DNA of 64,000 nt from a virus, in IMG/VR virus record IMGVR_UViG_3300034013_000676, positions 1 to 64,000 of that record. The stretch is one strand, 5' to 3'. Positions 6,766 to 15,853 of the stretch are shown here, in pieces. Within the stretch, counting starts at the first letter, position 1; the number at the start of each line of letters is the position of its first letter. Below the pieces are notes generated by a model that saw only the letters and a list, made by a program, of their open reading frames with translations, had not been told where the DNA came from and made no database searches. The position numbers and the translations under genes are program-made.

Positions 6766-7146
6766 AAAAATAAAGTTTAGTGATTATAATTAGGTTATAT
6801 CAGCCGGACCTAAGGAAACCAAAGGTCCTAATAATTTACCTAAAACCCAATCACAAGAAAAGGTAAATTAAAACTGATTTATAAGATTAAATAGTATATA
6901 TTTATTAATCTGGGTATTTTCTAGGAAGGCATTAAACCTAGACAATAACACTAGGACCAAACTTGTAAGTTCTATCTTTCTTCTACACTAGAGATATATA
7001 CTTACTAATAAATTATATATATACTATTTAGGATGGGTACTCCCCACTTCCCTTGGGCGGTACGTTACCCGGATCCTAAGTTATTAATTTAGTATTATAT
7101 TATCATATTTATTAACGCACGCACGAGGCACTTAAAATTAAAAGAG
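6766..7146. promoter_or_regulatory. Divergent intergenic region with inverted repeat arms
   Basis: 381 bases between the leftward nucleotide operon and the rightward virion operon. Two AT-rich arms, 6888-6909 and 7006-7030, are near-perfect reverse complements (TAAATAGTATATATTTATTAAT against TAATAAAT..ATATACTATTTA, with a 3-5-base insertion in the right arm). Each arm therefore puts TATACTATTTA pointing outwards, towards both operons. A smaller hairpin (GGACCT 6806-6811 with AGGTCC 6823-6828) lies near the leftward gene. TTTAGTATTATATTATCAT (7088-7106) precedes the gene at 7147. Candidate divergent promoter pair, possibly an origin. Confidence 0.5.
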
Positions 7147-7878
7147 ATGGAAGAAATTAGGAAACAACAGTTATTAAGCTTAGGGAAATATTCTATAATG
7201 GCTTTAATTACTCTATCAATATTATTATTGTACAGAGAATGTGGGAGAGATCAAGGTTTATTACCCGCTCAAAAGGAATTTATTGATAATGTTATCACAG
7301 ATACAAGTTACAAGGAAAAATATCAAGCCTTAAAAAAGTTATATGATATTAAAGCAAAACCTTCTAAGGTAATTATTTATGACACTGTTTATATCCCAAC
7401 TATAAAATGGGTTAGTTATAATACCGGAGATGACAATGTTATTATAACTCCAACTGGGCCTGATTCTACCGAGATATTATATGACACAAGGTTTCTAACA
7501 CTTTACCCTACAGCATCAAAATTATTGGAGTTTGATTTAAAGAAGGATTTATTGGTTATCAATACACTGGGTACTAATGGTGAACTATCCTCAAGGACTT
7601 ATCCCTTATTATTAGACAATATGAATTACCAATGGTATGATAATGAATTACACCGCTCTCCTTTCACCCCTCTTAAAAGTAAATTTAAAGATAATATAAG
7701 GTATAAAGGATTATACACTAATGCTGGCTACGACCTATTTAGTAGTAGACCTAACTTAGGTATAGAATATAATTTAGAAATTTATAGATTTAAACTAGAC
7801 GGCGAAATAAACACTACTTTCCAAAACACAAATCCTTTAGAGGCTAAAGTAAAGATCGGATATAGGTTATTCAAATAG
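7147..7878 (+). CDS. Membrane-anchored unknown protein upstream of terminase
   Basis: 243 residues. One transmembrane helix at residues 14-28 (YSIMALITLSILLLY) after a charged N-terminus, then a Lys-rich helical stretch, then a beta-rich C-terminal region (GLYTNAGYDLF...LGIEYNLEIYRFKLDGEINT) with the alternating pattern of a small barrel, ending in a YRLF-K. It is not a standard small terminase: no DNA-binding helix-turn-helix is visible. It is 3 bases upstream of TerL, so it is cotranscribed with the packaging genes. Function unknown; a membrane role in exclusion or lysis is possible. Confidence 0.6.
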   Translation: MEEIRKQQLLSLGKYSIMALITLSILLLYRECGRDQGLLPAQKEFIDNVITDTSYKEKYQALKKLYDIKAKPSKVIIYDTVYIPTIKWVSYNTGDDNVIITPTGPDSTEILYDTRFLTLYPTASKLLEFDLKKDLLVINTLGTNGELSSRTYPLLLDNMNYQWYDNELHRSPFTPLKSKFKDNIRYKGLYTNAGYDLFSSRPNLGIEYNLEIYRFKLDGEINTTFQNTNPLEAKVKIGYRLFK

Positions 7879-7881
7879 ATT

Positions 7882-9381
7882 ATGGCAAAACAAGATTTTT
7901 ATAAAGGCTCTCTAAGTAGGCAGGAATTAGAAAACGTAATCAAGGCATCAAAAGACGTTTTCTTTTTTGCGATGTTTATATATGTGATACACCCCATTAT
8001 GGGTAAAACACAATTTAAACTTTATCCCTACCAACTATCAGTATTAAAATGTTTTATAACTCAGAGATTTAATATAATCCTTAAATTCAGGCAGGCGGGA
8101 GTAACTGAGTTAATATCCATGTATTGTTTATGGTTAGCAATGTTTCATCCCAATAAGAACATTGTAATTATATCTATTAAAGACCGTGTAGCTAAGAAAG
8201 TATTAAGGAAGATTAAATACATGTACAAGAATCTACCAGATTATATGAAGGTAGATATTGTAAATGGTAGAACTGGAGAATTCGGTACAGCCCAGGAGAT
8301 GGAGTTTTCCAATGGTTCAACTATATCTTCTATCCCAACAACAGAAGATGCGGGTAGATCAGAGGCTGTATCATTATTAGTAATTGATGAGGCAGCAATC
8401 GTAAGATGGGCTAACCAGATTTGGGCAGCTGCCTTCCCTACATTATCAACGGGAGGTTCTGCTATTGTAAACTCAACACCTTATGGGGTTGGGAATTGGT
8501 ATCATAAACAATGGGTAGATTCTATTTCAAATGGTAATGATTTCTTTCCTATTAGGTTATATTGGAAAATGCATCCTGAAAGGGATGATAAGTGGTACAT
8601 GCAAATGAGGGAATCACTGGGAGCTAGAAGAACAGCCCAGGAAATTGATGGAGATTTCTTAACCTCCGGTAACTCAGTATTTGACTTAGTACAGATAAAA
8701 GCAATAGAAGATATGTTAGGAGAATACCCTATGATATCAAGTAGATATAACAATGCCTTACGTATATTCAACCAACCAGAAGAAGACTTAAAATATTTCA
8801 TTGGGGCGGATATAGCTACGGGTAGGTCACGAGATTATTCTGCCTTTAGTATAATGGATAGGTACGGCGAGGAAGTAGCCTGTTTCAAAGGTAGGATGCC
8901 GGTAGATCAATTTGCTGATGTATTAATAGAGATGGGTTATAAATATAACAATGCATTAATAGCACCAGAAACCAATGATATTGGTTTAGCAGTTACATCA
9001 AGGCTTCAAACTCAAAATTATCCTAACCTTTATTATTCTACCCGTATCCTTAAAAAGAAAGGAAGTAAGAAAGCTCAAGTAGAAGATATACCAGGTTGGT
9101 TAACCACTTCAAAGAGTAGACCGGTAATGATTGACCAACTTGAGGAAGACCTTAGGAATGAGGAAGTTGAAATAAAAGACCCATTCTTTGTACAGGAAGC
9201 CTATACCTTTATATATGATGAATCCAATAGGCCAGTAGCTTTAGGAAAAAACAGAAGGTCTTCACAAGGTGAAGATGAACTAGAAGATGAATCATATACC
9301 GATGATGCTATCATGGCAAAAGCAATAACCAATTTCATAAGAAAGGCACCTTTAAGAGGTCCTATAATCCCCCCACAGTAA
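7882..9381 (+). CDS. terL: Terminase large subunit
   Basis: 499 residues. ATP-driven motor and nuclease that packages DNA into the prohead. The N-terminal ATPase has an atypical Walker A (KFRQAGVTE, residues 68-76), Walker B and catalytic Glu in LLVIDEAA (165-172) and the coupling motif VNSTP (196-200). The RNase H-like nuclease domain starts with GADIATG (D310), then APETND (E363) and ends with a Tyr-Thr-Asp-Asp cluster (about 476-481). It is followed by portal with a TAATG overlap. A small terminase subunit is not evident nearby. Confidence 0.93.
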   Translation: MAKQDFYKGSLSRQELENVIKASKDVFFFAMFIYVIHPIMGKTQFKLYPYQLSVLKCFITQRFNIILKFRQAGVTELISMYCLWLAMFHPNKNIVIISIKDRVAKKVLRKIKYMYKNLPDYMKVDIVNGRTGEFGTAQEMEFSNGSTISSIPTTEDAGRSEAVSLLVIDEAAIVRWANQIWAAAFPTLSTGGSAIVNSTPYGVGNWYHKQWVDSISNGNDFFPIRLYWKMHPERDDKWYMQMRESLGARRTAQEIDGDFLTSGNSVFDLVQIKAIEDMLGEYPMISSRYNNALRIFNQPEEDLKYFIGADIATGRSRDYSAFSIMDRYGEEVACFKGRMPVDQFADVLIEMGYKYNNALIAPETNDIGLAVTSRLQTQNYPNLYYSTRILKKKGSKKAQVEDIPGWLTTSKSRPVMIDQLEEDLRNEEVEIKDPFFVQEAYTFIYDESNRPVALGKNRRSSQGEDELEDESYTDDAIMAKAITNFIRKAPLRGPIIPPQ

Positions 9382-10943
9382 TGGCTCAAGCAAAAAACTT
9401 TTTTATGAGAACCTTTGATAGGTTAATGAGTAAACAATTAGAGATTAGTTCTACACCTTCACCGGATGTAGAACTTGTCGATGATAGAGATAATTTAGTT
9501 ACCAAAGAAGTTCCCATTAGAGGCGGTACAAGTAAACCTGTTCCACCAGGTAGAGTATCCAGACCAGAATATGAGAAAGATGATTTCACCAGGATATTAA
9601 ATGATTCAGACTTTGTAACTCCAGAGTTTATGTTGGACGTAATTCCCGGGATTAGAAGATTATCAAAAATAAATGAGGATTTGGGTTCTGTATATAATGA
9701 CTTAATCCAATTGACAAATACTGGCCATAATATTAAATTTGACCAAAGCATTGGACCAGAGAAAATAACCCAGATGAAAAAACACCTTAAGAGGGTTTCA
9801 AAGAATTGGGGTTCCGGGGTAGCTGGTATTAATGGGTTAGTTAATAAGATGGTAGGCCAAGTTTGGATATCCGGTGCTTTATCAAATGAGTGGGTTCCTA
9901 ATAAAGACTTAACTGGTATACAGAATAGTGTATTAGTTAATCCTGAAAATATTAGATTCAAATATAATCGAGCACTAGCTAGGTATGAGCCATACCAGAA
10001 AGTAAAAGGTATCATATTAGATGTAACCAAAAATAATTTGGTACAATTAAACCCCGCAACCTATTCCTATTATGGTATACTGGGTGATACAGATTCCCCT
10101 TATGGTATCCCACCTTTCATGACAGCATTAGAAGCCTTATCTACACAGGCCTTCATGAAAAAGAATATAAAACATATAATGAAACAATTGGGTATCTTAG
10201 GTTACCTACAAGTAAAGGTCGATAAACCACAACAAAGGGGTAATGAAAGCGAACCTAATTTCATAACCCGATTGGAAGGTTTACTTAAGAGAACCAAACA
10301 AAATGTAATTGATGGATTTGCTGATGGTGTAGTAGTGGGGTATGAAGGTGACCATGAATTTGAGTTTCATTCCACAACAAAAAACTTATCTGGAGTAGAT
10401 GCTATATATAATCAAAATCAGGTTCAGTTAGCAAATGGTTTAAAAACCAGTCCTTCATTTATAGGACAAGCTGGCGGGGGTACTGAGCAAAACATGAGTA
10501 TAGTATTTACAAAGATGCTTTCACAGTTAGCTAACGTACAGGAACTCATCATAGCTGAATTAGAGAAAGGTTATTTATTAGAATTAAACCTTGCTGGTTA
10601 TCCAATAACATCAGACCAGATAGATGTAGTATTTAAAGCTTCAACTATTACCGACGACCTTAAAATGTGGCAGGCTAAGGAAATTAAACAAAGGGTATTA
10701 CATAACTTAGCAGTAGATGGTATTATAGGCCAGGACCAATATGCTGAGGAAATGACATACGATAAACCCGCTTCTAAAACTCCAGTAGTACCATATAAGG
10801 AACAGGCGGGTAAAGGAGCTACTCCAGCTAATGCAGAGGGTAAACAGAAAAGGGAAAAGGACAAAGATACGTCAGATAGACGTAATAGGGATAGGAACAA
10901 AAAACAAACAAAAAGAAAAGACACTAACACTAAACCACAATAA
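9381..10943 (+). CDS. Portal protein
   Basis: 520 residues, starting inside the terL stop codon. Portals form the dodecameric ring at the head vertex through which DNA enters and leaves. The position between TerL and the protease/capsid genes, the length and the arrangement (N-terminal clip/wing region, long central helices around 330-430, Lys/Arg/Asp-rich disordered C-terminus from about 480) fit. TSPSFIGQAGGGTEQNMS near residue 355 resembles a conserved portal segment. I cannot name the subfamily. Confidence 0.85.
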   Translation: MAQAKNFFMRTFDRLMSKQLEISSTPSPDVELVDDRDNLVTKEVPIRGGTSKPVPPGRVSRPEYEKDDFTRILNDSDFVTPEFMLDVIPGIRRLSKINEDLGSVYNDLIQLTNTGHNIKFDQSIGPEKITQMKKHLKRVSKNWGSGVAGINGLVNKMVGQVWISGALSNEWVPNKDLTGIQNSVLVNPENIRFKYNRALARYEPYQKVKGIILDVTKNNLVQLNPATYSYYGILGDTDSPYGIPPFMTALEALSTQAFMKKNIKHIMKQLGILGYLQVKVDKPQQRGNESEPNFITRLEGLLKRTKQNVIDGFADGVVVGYEGDHEFEFHSTTKNLSGVDAIYNQNQVQLANGLKTSPSFIGQAGGGTEQNMSIVFTKMLSQLANVQELIIAELEKGYLLELNLAGYPITSDQIDVVFKASTITDDLKMWQAKEIKQRVLHNLAVDGIIGQDQYAEEMTYDKPASKTPVVPYKEQAGKGATPANAEGKQKREKDKDTSDRRNRDRNKKQTKRKDTNTKPQ

Positions 10944-10944
10944 G

Positions 10945-12384
10945 ATGGAAATAAACCTTTCTAATAGAACTGGTATCATTACATTGGGATCACGACATTC
11001 TATGTTAATGGGAAACAAACCAGAAAAAGTTACACCGACAATGGTTTTAGAATCCTTTGAGAGAAGCAAACATGAGTTTGAGAAATTTGGGTTATTTGAA
11101 ACAGCTACCCCAAACTATACGACTTATTATCCCGATGTTACTCCCGAGGACCTAAAACCATCTGAAGGTGATTTTATATACCCAATCTTTAGAGCCCTAT
11201 CAGCAACTACTGTATGGAAAGGTTTTAAACCCATTGACTTCTCTAAACCCGGTGTTCTTAAAGCGGCTATGAATTTACTAGTAGGTCAAACTATTAATGC
11301 CGACCATGAAACAGCACTAGGTAATGCGATGGGTACTGTAAGGTCTGTATTTTGGCAGGAGGAAACAACTAAGAATGGTACTAAGATACCTCCAGGTATT
11401 AATGCTGAATTTATGATTGATGGTAAATCCAATCCTCGTATCGCAAGGGGGATTCAGATGAACCCACCTTCTATACATTCAAATTCTGTATCGGTAAGAT
11501 TTGCTTGGGAGCCTTCTCATAAAATGAAAAATGATGAGGACTTTTATGCTAAATTAGGAACCCGAGATGAGAAAGGTAATTTCTATCGATTAGTAGTAAC
11601 TGAGGTAATGCAATTCTCAGAAACAAGTTTAGTATCCCACGGAGCAGATGCTTTTGCTCAAAAAATTGGTGATGATGGTATGATAGTAAATCCAACCTAT
11701 GCGGCTGGTGTATATACCTTTAGCGATAAAGATAAGGAAAATAAAGGTATAGGTTTCTCAGCAGTATTAGATTACAAAGACGAAGCCACTTTTAGCTTAT
11801 CGGCAATACCCGAAAATCTTAATAATAATAACCCAGAAAAACCCAAGAAAATGGATGTAATTGAAATCTTAGAGAAAGCTCTAAATTTAGAAGCTGGTAC
11901 AGTAACCGAAGAAAACCTTACGGCTAAAGTATCAGAGGTATTAACTTCGGCCAAGGAAGCAGCTATTGCTCAAAAGGAAACCGAGGTAGAAAAACTTAAA
12001 GGTGAAAAAATCGAATTGGAAACCAAATTGCAGGCAGCTAAACTCTTTGAAGACAATGCAAAGAAGTTTGAGATTAGGTTAACTGAGGAAAGAACAGCAG
12101 CTGTTGCAACCTACAAGAAATTGAAAGGTGATACTGCTGACCCAGCAATTGTTACGATGATTGAGAACCAGGATTTCGAAAGTGTTAAAGCACTACATAA
12201 ATCTTACCAATCCGATTTGGAAGCAAAATTCCCAACCAAATGTACTTCATGTGGTAAAACTCAATTATCGAGAGGGAGCGCAAATCCAGAAGAGGGTGAA
12301 GAGGAATTCGCCGGTACCGGAAAGGTAAGAACCAATGCTGAGGCAAGAGCATTCCTTCAGAAGAAAAAACGAGAACAAAAATAA
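10945..12384 (+). CDS. Prohead protease fused to scaffold domain
   Basis: 479 residues with the start set at ATG 10945, 1 base after the portal stop; the open frame before that is a shadow of portal. The N-terminal half contains elements of phage capsid maturation proteases: NADHETALGNAMGTV (possible catalytic His) and MQFSETSLVSHGAD (catalytic-Ser-type ExSLV motif). From about residue 310 a long Glu/Lys coiled coil (EKAALNLEAG...VEKLKGEKIELE) is typical of scaffolding. The C-terminus has CTSCG and an acidic then basic tail. One polypeptide probably serves as scaffold that cleaves itself. Confidence 0.72.
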   Translation: MEINLSNRTGIITLGSRHSMLMGNKPEKVTPTMVLESFERSKHEFEKFGLFETATPNYTTYYPDVTPEDLKPSEGDFIYPIFRALSATTVWKGFKPIDFSKPGVLKAAMNLLVGQTINADHETALGNAMGTVRSVFWQEETTKNGTKIPPGINAEFMIDGKSNPRIARGIQMNPPSIHSNSVSVRFAWEPSHKMKNDEDFYAKLGTRDEKGNFYRLVVTEVMQFSETSLVSHGADAFAQKIGDDGMIVNPTYAAGVYTFSDKDKENKGIGFSAVLDYKDEATFSLSAIPENLNNNNPEKPKKMDVIEILEKALNLEAGTVTEENLTAKVSEVLTSAKEAAIAQKETEVEKLKGEKIELETKLQAAKLFEDNAKKFEIRLTEERTAAVATYKKLKGDTADPAIVTMIENQDFESVKALHKSYQSDLEAKFPTKCTSCGKTQLSRGSANPEEGEEEFAGTGKVRTNAEARAFLQKKKREQK

Positions 12385-12414
12385 AATTATAAATCTTTCT
12401 AAAATAACTTAGAT

Positions 12415-12849
12415 ATGGCATTAACTAAATTTGGTGGTAAATCCAAAACAATTTACCTAAACGATGTAGAGGCTCACAAGCTTCACTTAGAGTTTGAAGT
12501 GGGAGCGGCGGTAACGGTTAAAAAAGGACAACCAGTAGTACTAAACAGTGATGGTACTATCCGCCCTGTAAATGCAGCTCTAGGAGCAGATGCTGCAGCT
12601 ATTATTGGATATTCTATCCACAATGGCGAAGTCGGTGAATTGGTAACCGTGGGTATGAGAGCTTTCGCAGTAGTTTATGCTGAAGCGGGAGCAGTTAACC
12701 AAAACGCGGGAATTGTATTTGCTACTAACGTAGCTCCAACAGACCCCGACATGGTAAGGTGGGTATCAGCAGCAGCAGGTACAATGCATGGTTGGGCTTT
12801 AGACCAATCAGTAGCAGTTGGTGACATCATCAGAGTAGCGGTAATTTAA
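12415..12849 (+). CDS. Capsid decoration/stabilisation protein (head protein)
   Basis: 144 residues, Ala/Val/Gly-rich beta protein. VKKGQPVVLNSDGTIRPV and IIGYSIHNGEVGELVTVGM follow the pattern of the small beta-barrel decoration proteins (DUF2190-like, gpD-type) encoded directly before major capsid proteins. It uses the GC-richer, highly expressed codons also seen in the capsid gene. It probably trimerises on the expanded capsid surface. Confidence 0.72.
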   Translation: MALTKFGGKSKTIYLNDVEAHKLHLEFEVGAAVTVKKGQPVVLNSDGTIRPVNAALGADAAAIIGYSIHNGEVGELVTVGMRAFAVVYAEAGAVNQNAGIVFATNVAPTDPDMVRWVSAAAGTMHGWALDQSVAVGDIIRVAVI

Positions 12850-12879
12850 TTATTAATAAGTTTAAAAAACAATATAAAC

Positions 12880-13995
12880 ATGAACTTAACTAAATACGAA
12901 GCTTCCCAGTTTTCAAAATCTAAGGGAGCACCAATCAAAGAATTGGCAACGTTGGCAGAACAGATTAGAAACGACAAAGATAATCCTACTGAGGTAGATT
13001 TTTCTGAGGTTATTGAATCTAAATATGAGGGTTTTAACTTCGACAGTATGTTGGAGGACCTTGGAATCGACACAGCAGTAGATTCAATCGCTGCTATCCA
13101 GAATCTACCGGATATGGACACACGTTGGATTATCCCTGAGATTATCAGAAAAGCAATCAGAACTGGCTTACGTAACGCACCAATCTGGCCAAGCATCACA
13201 GCATCTGAGAGTTCAGTTTCTCAAAGAAGTGTTACTATGCCTTTTATCAATATGTCCGATGCCGCTCCTAAATATGTAGGCGAAGCAGAAACCATCGCAA
13301 TGGGTTCAATCAGCTACGGGGAGAAAGAAGTAAAAATCCGTAAGATGGGTAGAGGTATCAAAATCTCTTATGAGGTTTTACAATACGTATCAATTGATGT
13401 AATCGCGATTTTCTTCGAAGACTTCGGGGTAAAACTTGGACAAGCATTGGATGTATTAGCAATCGATGTATTGATGAATGGAGACCAGGCAGATGGTTCT
13501 GCATCAGCCCCAGTAATTGGGGTAGCTACAACCGGTGATGTAGTATACAAGGATTTCCTTAGACCTTGGGTACGTGGAGCTCGTATGGGAAGAAACTTTA
13601 GTACCATCATCGGCGGAGAAGCTGCTGCAATGGATACGTTGGATTTACCAGAATTTAAAGCCAGAACACAAGGTACTACAGAAGCAACCTTGAATATGAA
13701 AACACCTGTACCAAAATCAGCAGATTATTACGTACACGGTAATGTACCGGATGACCAACAAATCTTAATCGATAAGCGATATGCTTTGGTTAAGTTGAAT
13801 GCAATTCCTTTAAACATTGAGTCTGAGAAAATCGTATCAAACCAAACCTTGCAATTCTTTGCAACCATCACAACTGGTTTCGCAAAATTATTCTTGGATG
13901 CCGCTATTATCTTGGATAAGGATTTAGCTTTTGCTTCAAACGGTTTCCCAGACTACATGGAAGTGGACAGCATGCTGGATGTGGTGATAAACTAA
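12880..13995 (+). CDS. Major capsid protein (HK97-like fold)
   Basis: 371 residues. The place after protease/scaffold and decoration genes, the length, and the mix of acidic N-arm helices (residues 1-75) followed by beta-rich P- and A-domain sequence support this. DTRWIIPEIIRKAIRTG (about residue 85) and SVSQRSVTMPFI resemble the start of capsid core domains. Codon choice is clearly biased compared with neighbours, as for a very highly expressed gene. A strong terminator follows at 14021. N-terminal cleavage by the upstream protease is likely but not visible. Confidence 0.88.
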   Translation: MNLTKYEASQFSKSKGAPIKELATLAEQIRNDKDNPTEVDFSEVIESKYEGFNFDSMLEDLGIDTAVDSIAAIQNLPDMDTRWIIPEIIRKAIRTGLRNAPIWPSITASESSVSQRSVTMPFINMSDAAPKYVGEAETIAMGSISYGEKEVKIRKMGRGIKISYEVLQYVSIDVIAIFFEDFGVKLGQALDVLAIDVLMNGDQADGSASAPVIGVATTGDVVYKDFLRPWVRGARMGRNFSTIIGGEAAAMDTLDLPEFKARTQGTTEATLNMKTPVPKSADYYVHGNVPDDQQILIDKRYALVKLNAIPLNIESEKIVSNQTLQFFATITTGFAKLFLDAAIILDKDLAFASNGFPDYMEVDSMLDVVIN

Positions 13996-14020
13996 TATCA
14001 TCTTTAATTCATAAATACCT

Positions 14021-14053
14021 AAGAAGCCTAAGTCAGTATACCTTAGGCTTCTT
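14021..14053 (+). terminator. Strong terminator after the major capsid gene
   Basis: AAGAAGCCTAAG (14021-14032) pairs perfectly with CTTAGGCTTCTT (14042-14053), 12 bp with a 9-base loop, followed by ATTGTTT. It separates the abundant capsid transcript from the neck genes. Confidence 0.85.
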
Positions 14054-14066
14054 ATTGTTTCAAAGT

Positions 14067-14080
14067 GTACTATAAAATTA
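14067..14080 (+). promoter_or_regulatory. TACTAT-motif, candidate phage promoter for neck/tail genes
   Basis: GTACTATAAAATTA with TACTAT at 14068-14073 lies right after the capsid terminator and 34 bases before the next ATG. The same motif precedes other operons (36599, 41328, 46467, 53496, 57339, 60262). Confidence 0.45.
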
Positions 14081-14101
14081 AATAACTAAAAATTCATAAA
14101 A

Positions 14102-14500
14102 ATGGCAAATCCAAAGAAGTTTGTAAAATTAGGAGAATCGGCTAACAGTTTCTATGATGCCTCAACTGGCCTTAAATTAACTGTAAATCAATCAAAGGAA
14201 CTTAGCACTGCACAAGCTGCTTCAAAAAGAGTTAAGTCAGCCCTTAAGCATGGTCACTTAGAATATGCAGAAGAAGGAGAATTTGATAACGTCGAAGATA
14301 TCGATGTAGATGCTGAAGATGTAGATGCTGAGTATACTGAGGAAATCCTTAAGGGGAAAAACAAAGCGGCCTTAGTAGCAATATTGGAAACAATCCAAAA
14401 AGCTGAAGAGGAAGAAGACAGATTAACCGAAGCTGAAATGACAAAAATGTCTAAGCAAGAACTTATCGATGCAATCCTTGAGTCTTACGAAGCTGAGTAA
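14102..14500 (+). CDS. Acidic head-associated protein with HeH-like C-terminus
   Basis: 132 residues. The N-terminus is basic and beta-like, residues 55-80 are very acidic (Asp/Glu/Val repeats with DVDAEDVDAEY), and residues 105-130 (LTEAEMTKMSKQELIDAILES) match the helix-extension-helix/SAP-like motif (LsKxELixxIL), often found at the end of phage head-completion proteins. Its position between capsid and neck genes suggests a minor head or connector role; an interaction with DNA through the HeH-like motif is possible. Confidence 0.55.
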   Translation: MANPKKFVKLGESANSFYDASTGLKLTVNQSKELSTAQAASKRVKSALKHGHLEYAEEGEFDNVEDIDVDAEDVDAEYTEEILKGKNKAALVAILETIQKAEEEEDRLTEAEMTKMSKQELIDAILESYEAE

Positions 14501-14522
14501 TTAAAGATTAAAAATTAGAGTT

Positions 14523-15392
14523 ATGCCATTACCAATAGTTAATTTCGGATATACAGCACAGGGACTAAGCATTAGCTTTGTGAACCTAACCATAGACCAA
14601 GAACCGGAAGCCATATATAATTGGTCATTTGGTGATGGTACAACTTCTAATGAACAGAACATAGTCCATACCTATGAATCATTTGGTATATATAATGTAT
14701 CACTATCAGTAACTAACACCGGGGAACCACCTGTAACACAAACACTTTTATTACACGTAGACCCAATATTAGATAGTAATATATTATTCGATATAATCAA
14801 ATTGGTTGACACCCATATACCACCGGGTTTAGAACCCGAACTAACAGTTCTAACTAGGAGGGATTTTCAAATAGTTAAGTGGCAACATTACTTACAACCA
14901 TTAGTATATGAACCATTTGAAGTATTAGTTGAAAATACCTATAAGGCAAGCCACTGGCCTCCCCTAGTAAATGTATTATTAGCTAAGTTAGTTGTTATGG
15001 ATATTTTAGAAATGAATGCCACTGACTTCTTAATGGGAACACTTAACGGAAAGGGTTCATCAGGAAGTGGTTCTAATACTTCCACCACTGGGGGAATTAA
15101 AAGTATAGAAACTGGCCCTACTAAAATTGAAAGATATGAAAATAAAGATGCTTCATCTTTCTCAGAAGCAAACTCCAATCTAAGTAAAAGTGTAAACAAT
15201 CTACTTAGACCAGGGGGATTAATAGACCAGATGAGAGCTGGAATTTGCCAGGATGCAGATAGAGTAAGAGTATACCTTCCCATGTGTGGTCCATTACCTG
15301 GAATTACAACAAACCCAATAGTTTCTAGAACACCGGGTTCTGGAAGTAGTCATAACGCAAATCCTTTTGGGATTACTAAAAGAATGTTATAA
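14523..15392 (+). CDS. Neck/connector-region protein with N-terminal PKD domain
   Basis: 289 residues. Residues 8-80 form a PKD (Ig-like) domain: YNWSFGDGTTS, then VHTYESFGIYNVSLSVTN, the WxFGDG...HxYxxxGxYxVxLxVxN signature. PKD domains usually sit on exposed virion or cell-surface proteins and bind carbohydrate or protein. Residues 90-290 are unrecognised, with a Ser/Gly/Thr linker near 178-190. By gene order (after the capsid genes, before the gp10-like protein) the body may be a head-tail adaptor, with the PKD domain projecting from the neck. It overlaps the next gene by 1 base (TAATG). Confidence 0.6.
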   Translation: MPLPIVNFGYTAQGLSISFVNLTIDQEPEAIYNWSFGDGTTSNEQNIVHTYESFGIYNVSLSVTNTGEPPVTQTLLLHVDPILDSNILFDIIKLVDTHIPPGLEPELTVLTRRDFQIVKWQHYLQPLVYEPFEVLVENTYKASHWPPLVNVLLAKLVVMDILEMNATDFLMGTLNGKGSSGSGSNTSTTGGIKSIETGPTKIERYENKDASSFSEANSNLSKSVNNLLRPGGLIDQMRAGICQDADRVRVYLPMCGPLPGITTNPIVSRTPGSGSSHNANPFGITKRML

Positions 15393-15853
15393 TGGGATTT
15401 ATTACCGATCAAGAATGGGCTCAATACGCAGCGGAATTAAATGACTTCCATAACGATGCTTTTCAACAAAGCATTATATGGCATAGAAGTTTATTACGTA
15501 TAAGTAAGGATGGCGAAGATGATAACCCAAGTACATTACAACCTATAACTTTAAAATGCCTTATACAATATAATGATTTTAGATCATGGCCAATAACCAA
15601 GGATACTATCACTGGTGGATTAGATGCGGAGTCTATGTTAGTATTCTTAAACCTATCATACTTAGGTTCACTAGGTTATCTTAATGAGTTCGGACAATTT
15701 GAATATCAACCCGACCTAGATAAATTTGAAGTAAATGGTTTAATATACGTTGATAAGGGAAATTCTCAAACAGCCCAGGCTAAGGACCAACCCTTATTAC
15801 ATTTCTTAGTATTAAAACGAGAAGAACTAGAAACTTCTGAATCTGCTTATTAG
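15392..15853 (+). CDS. Neck protein of unknown family
   Basis: 153 residues, starts in the stop codon of the PKD gene and ends in the GTG start of the next one, so all three are tightly coupled. The middle is beta-rich (PITLKCLIQYND, ESMLVFLNLSYL) and the C-terminal part is again beta-rich (FLVLKREEL). Gene order and length suit a head-closure or stopper protein. No sequence motif confirms it. Confidence 0.5.
   Translation: MGFITDQEWAQYAAELNDFHNDAFQQSIIWHRSLLRISKDGEDDNPSTLQPITLKCLIQYNDFRSWPITKDTITGGLDAESMLVFLNLSYLGSLGYLNEFGQFEYQPDLDKFEVNGLIYVDKGNSQTAQAKDQPLLHFLVLKREELETSESAY

Noticed and set aside
9386-10030. Long minus-strand ORF opposite portal (214 residues), and similar at 20660-21241 and 21791-22174
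   Set aside because: Antisense shadows of portal and tape measure genes; no promoter, leader or motifs.
10831-10944. Upstream extension of the protease gene to 10831
   Set aside because: It overlaps the portal C-terminus; the ATG at 10945 is 1 base after the portal stop and gives the conserved start.
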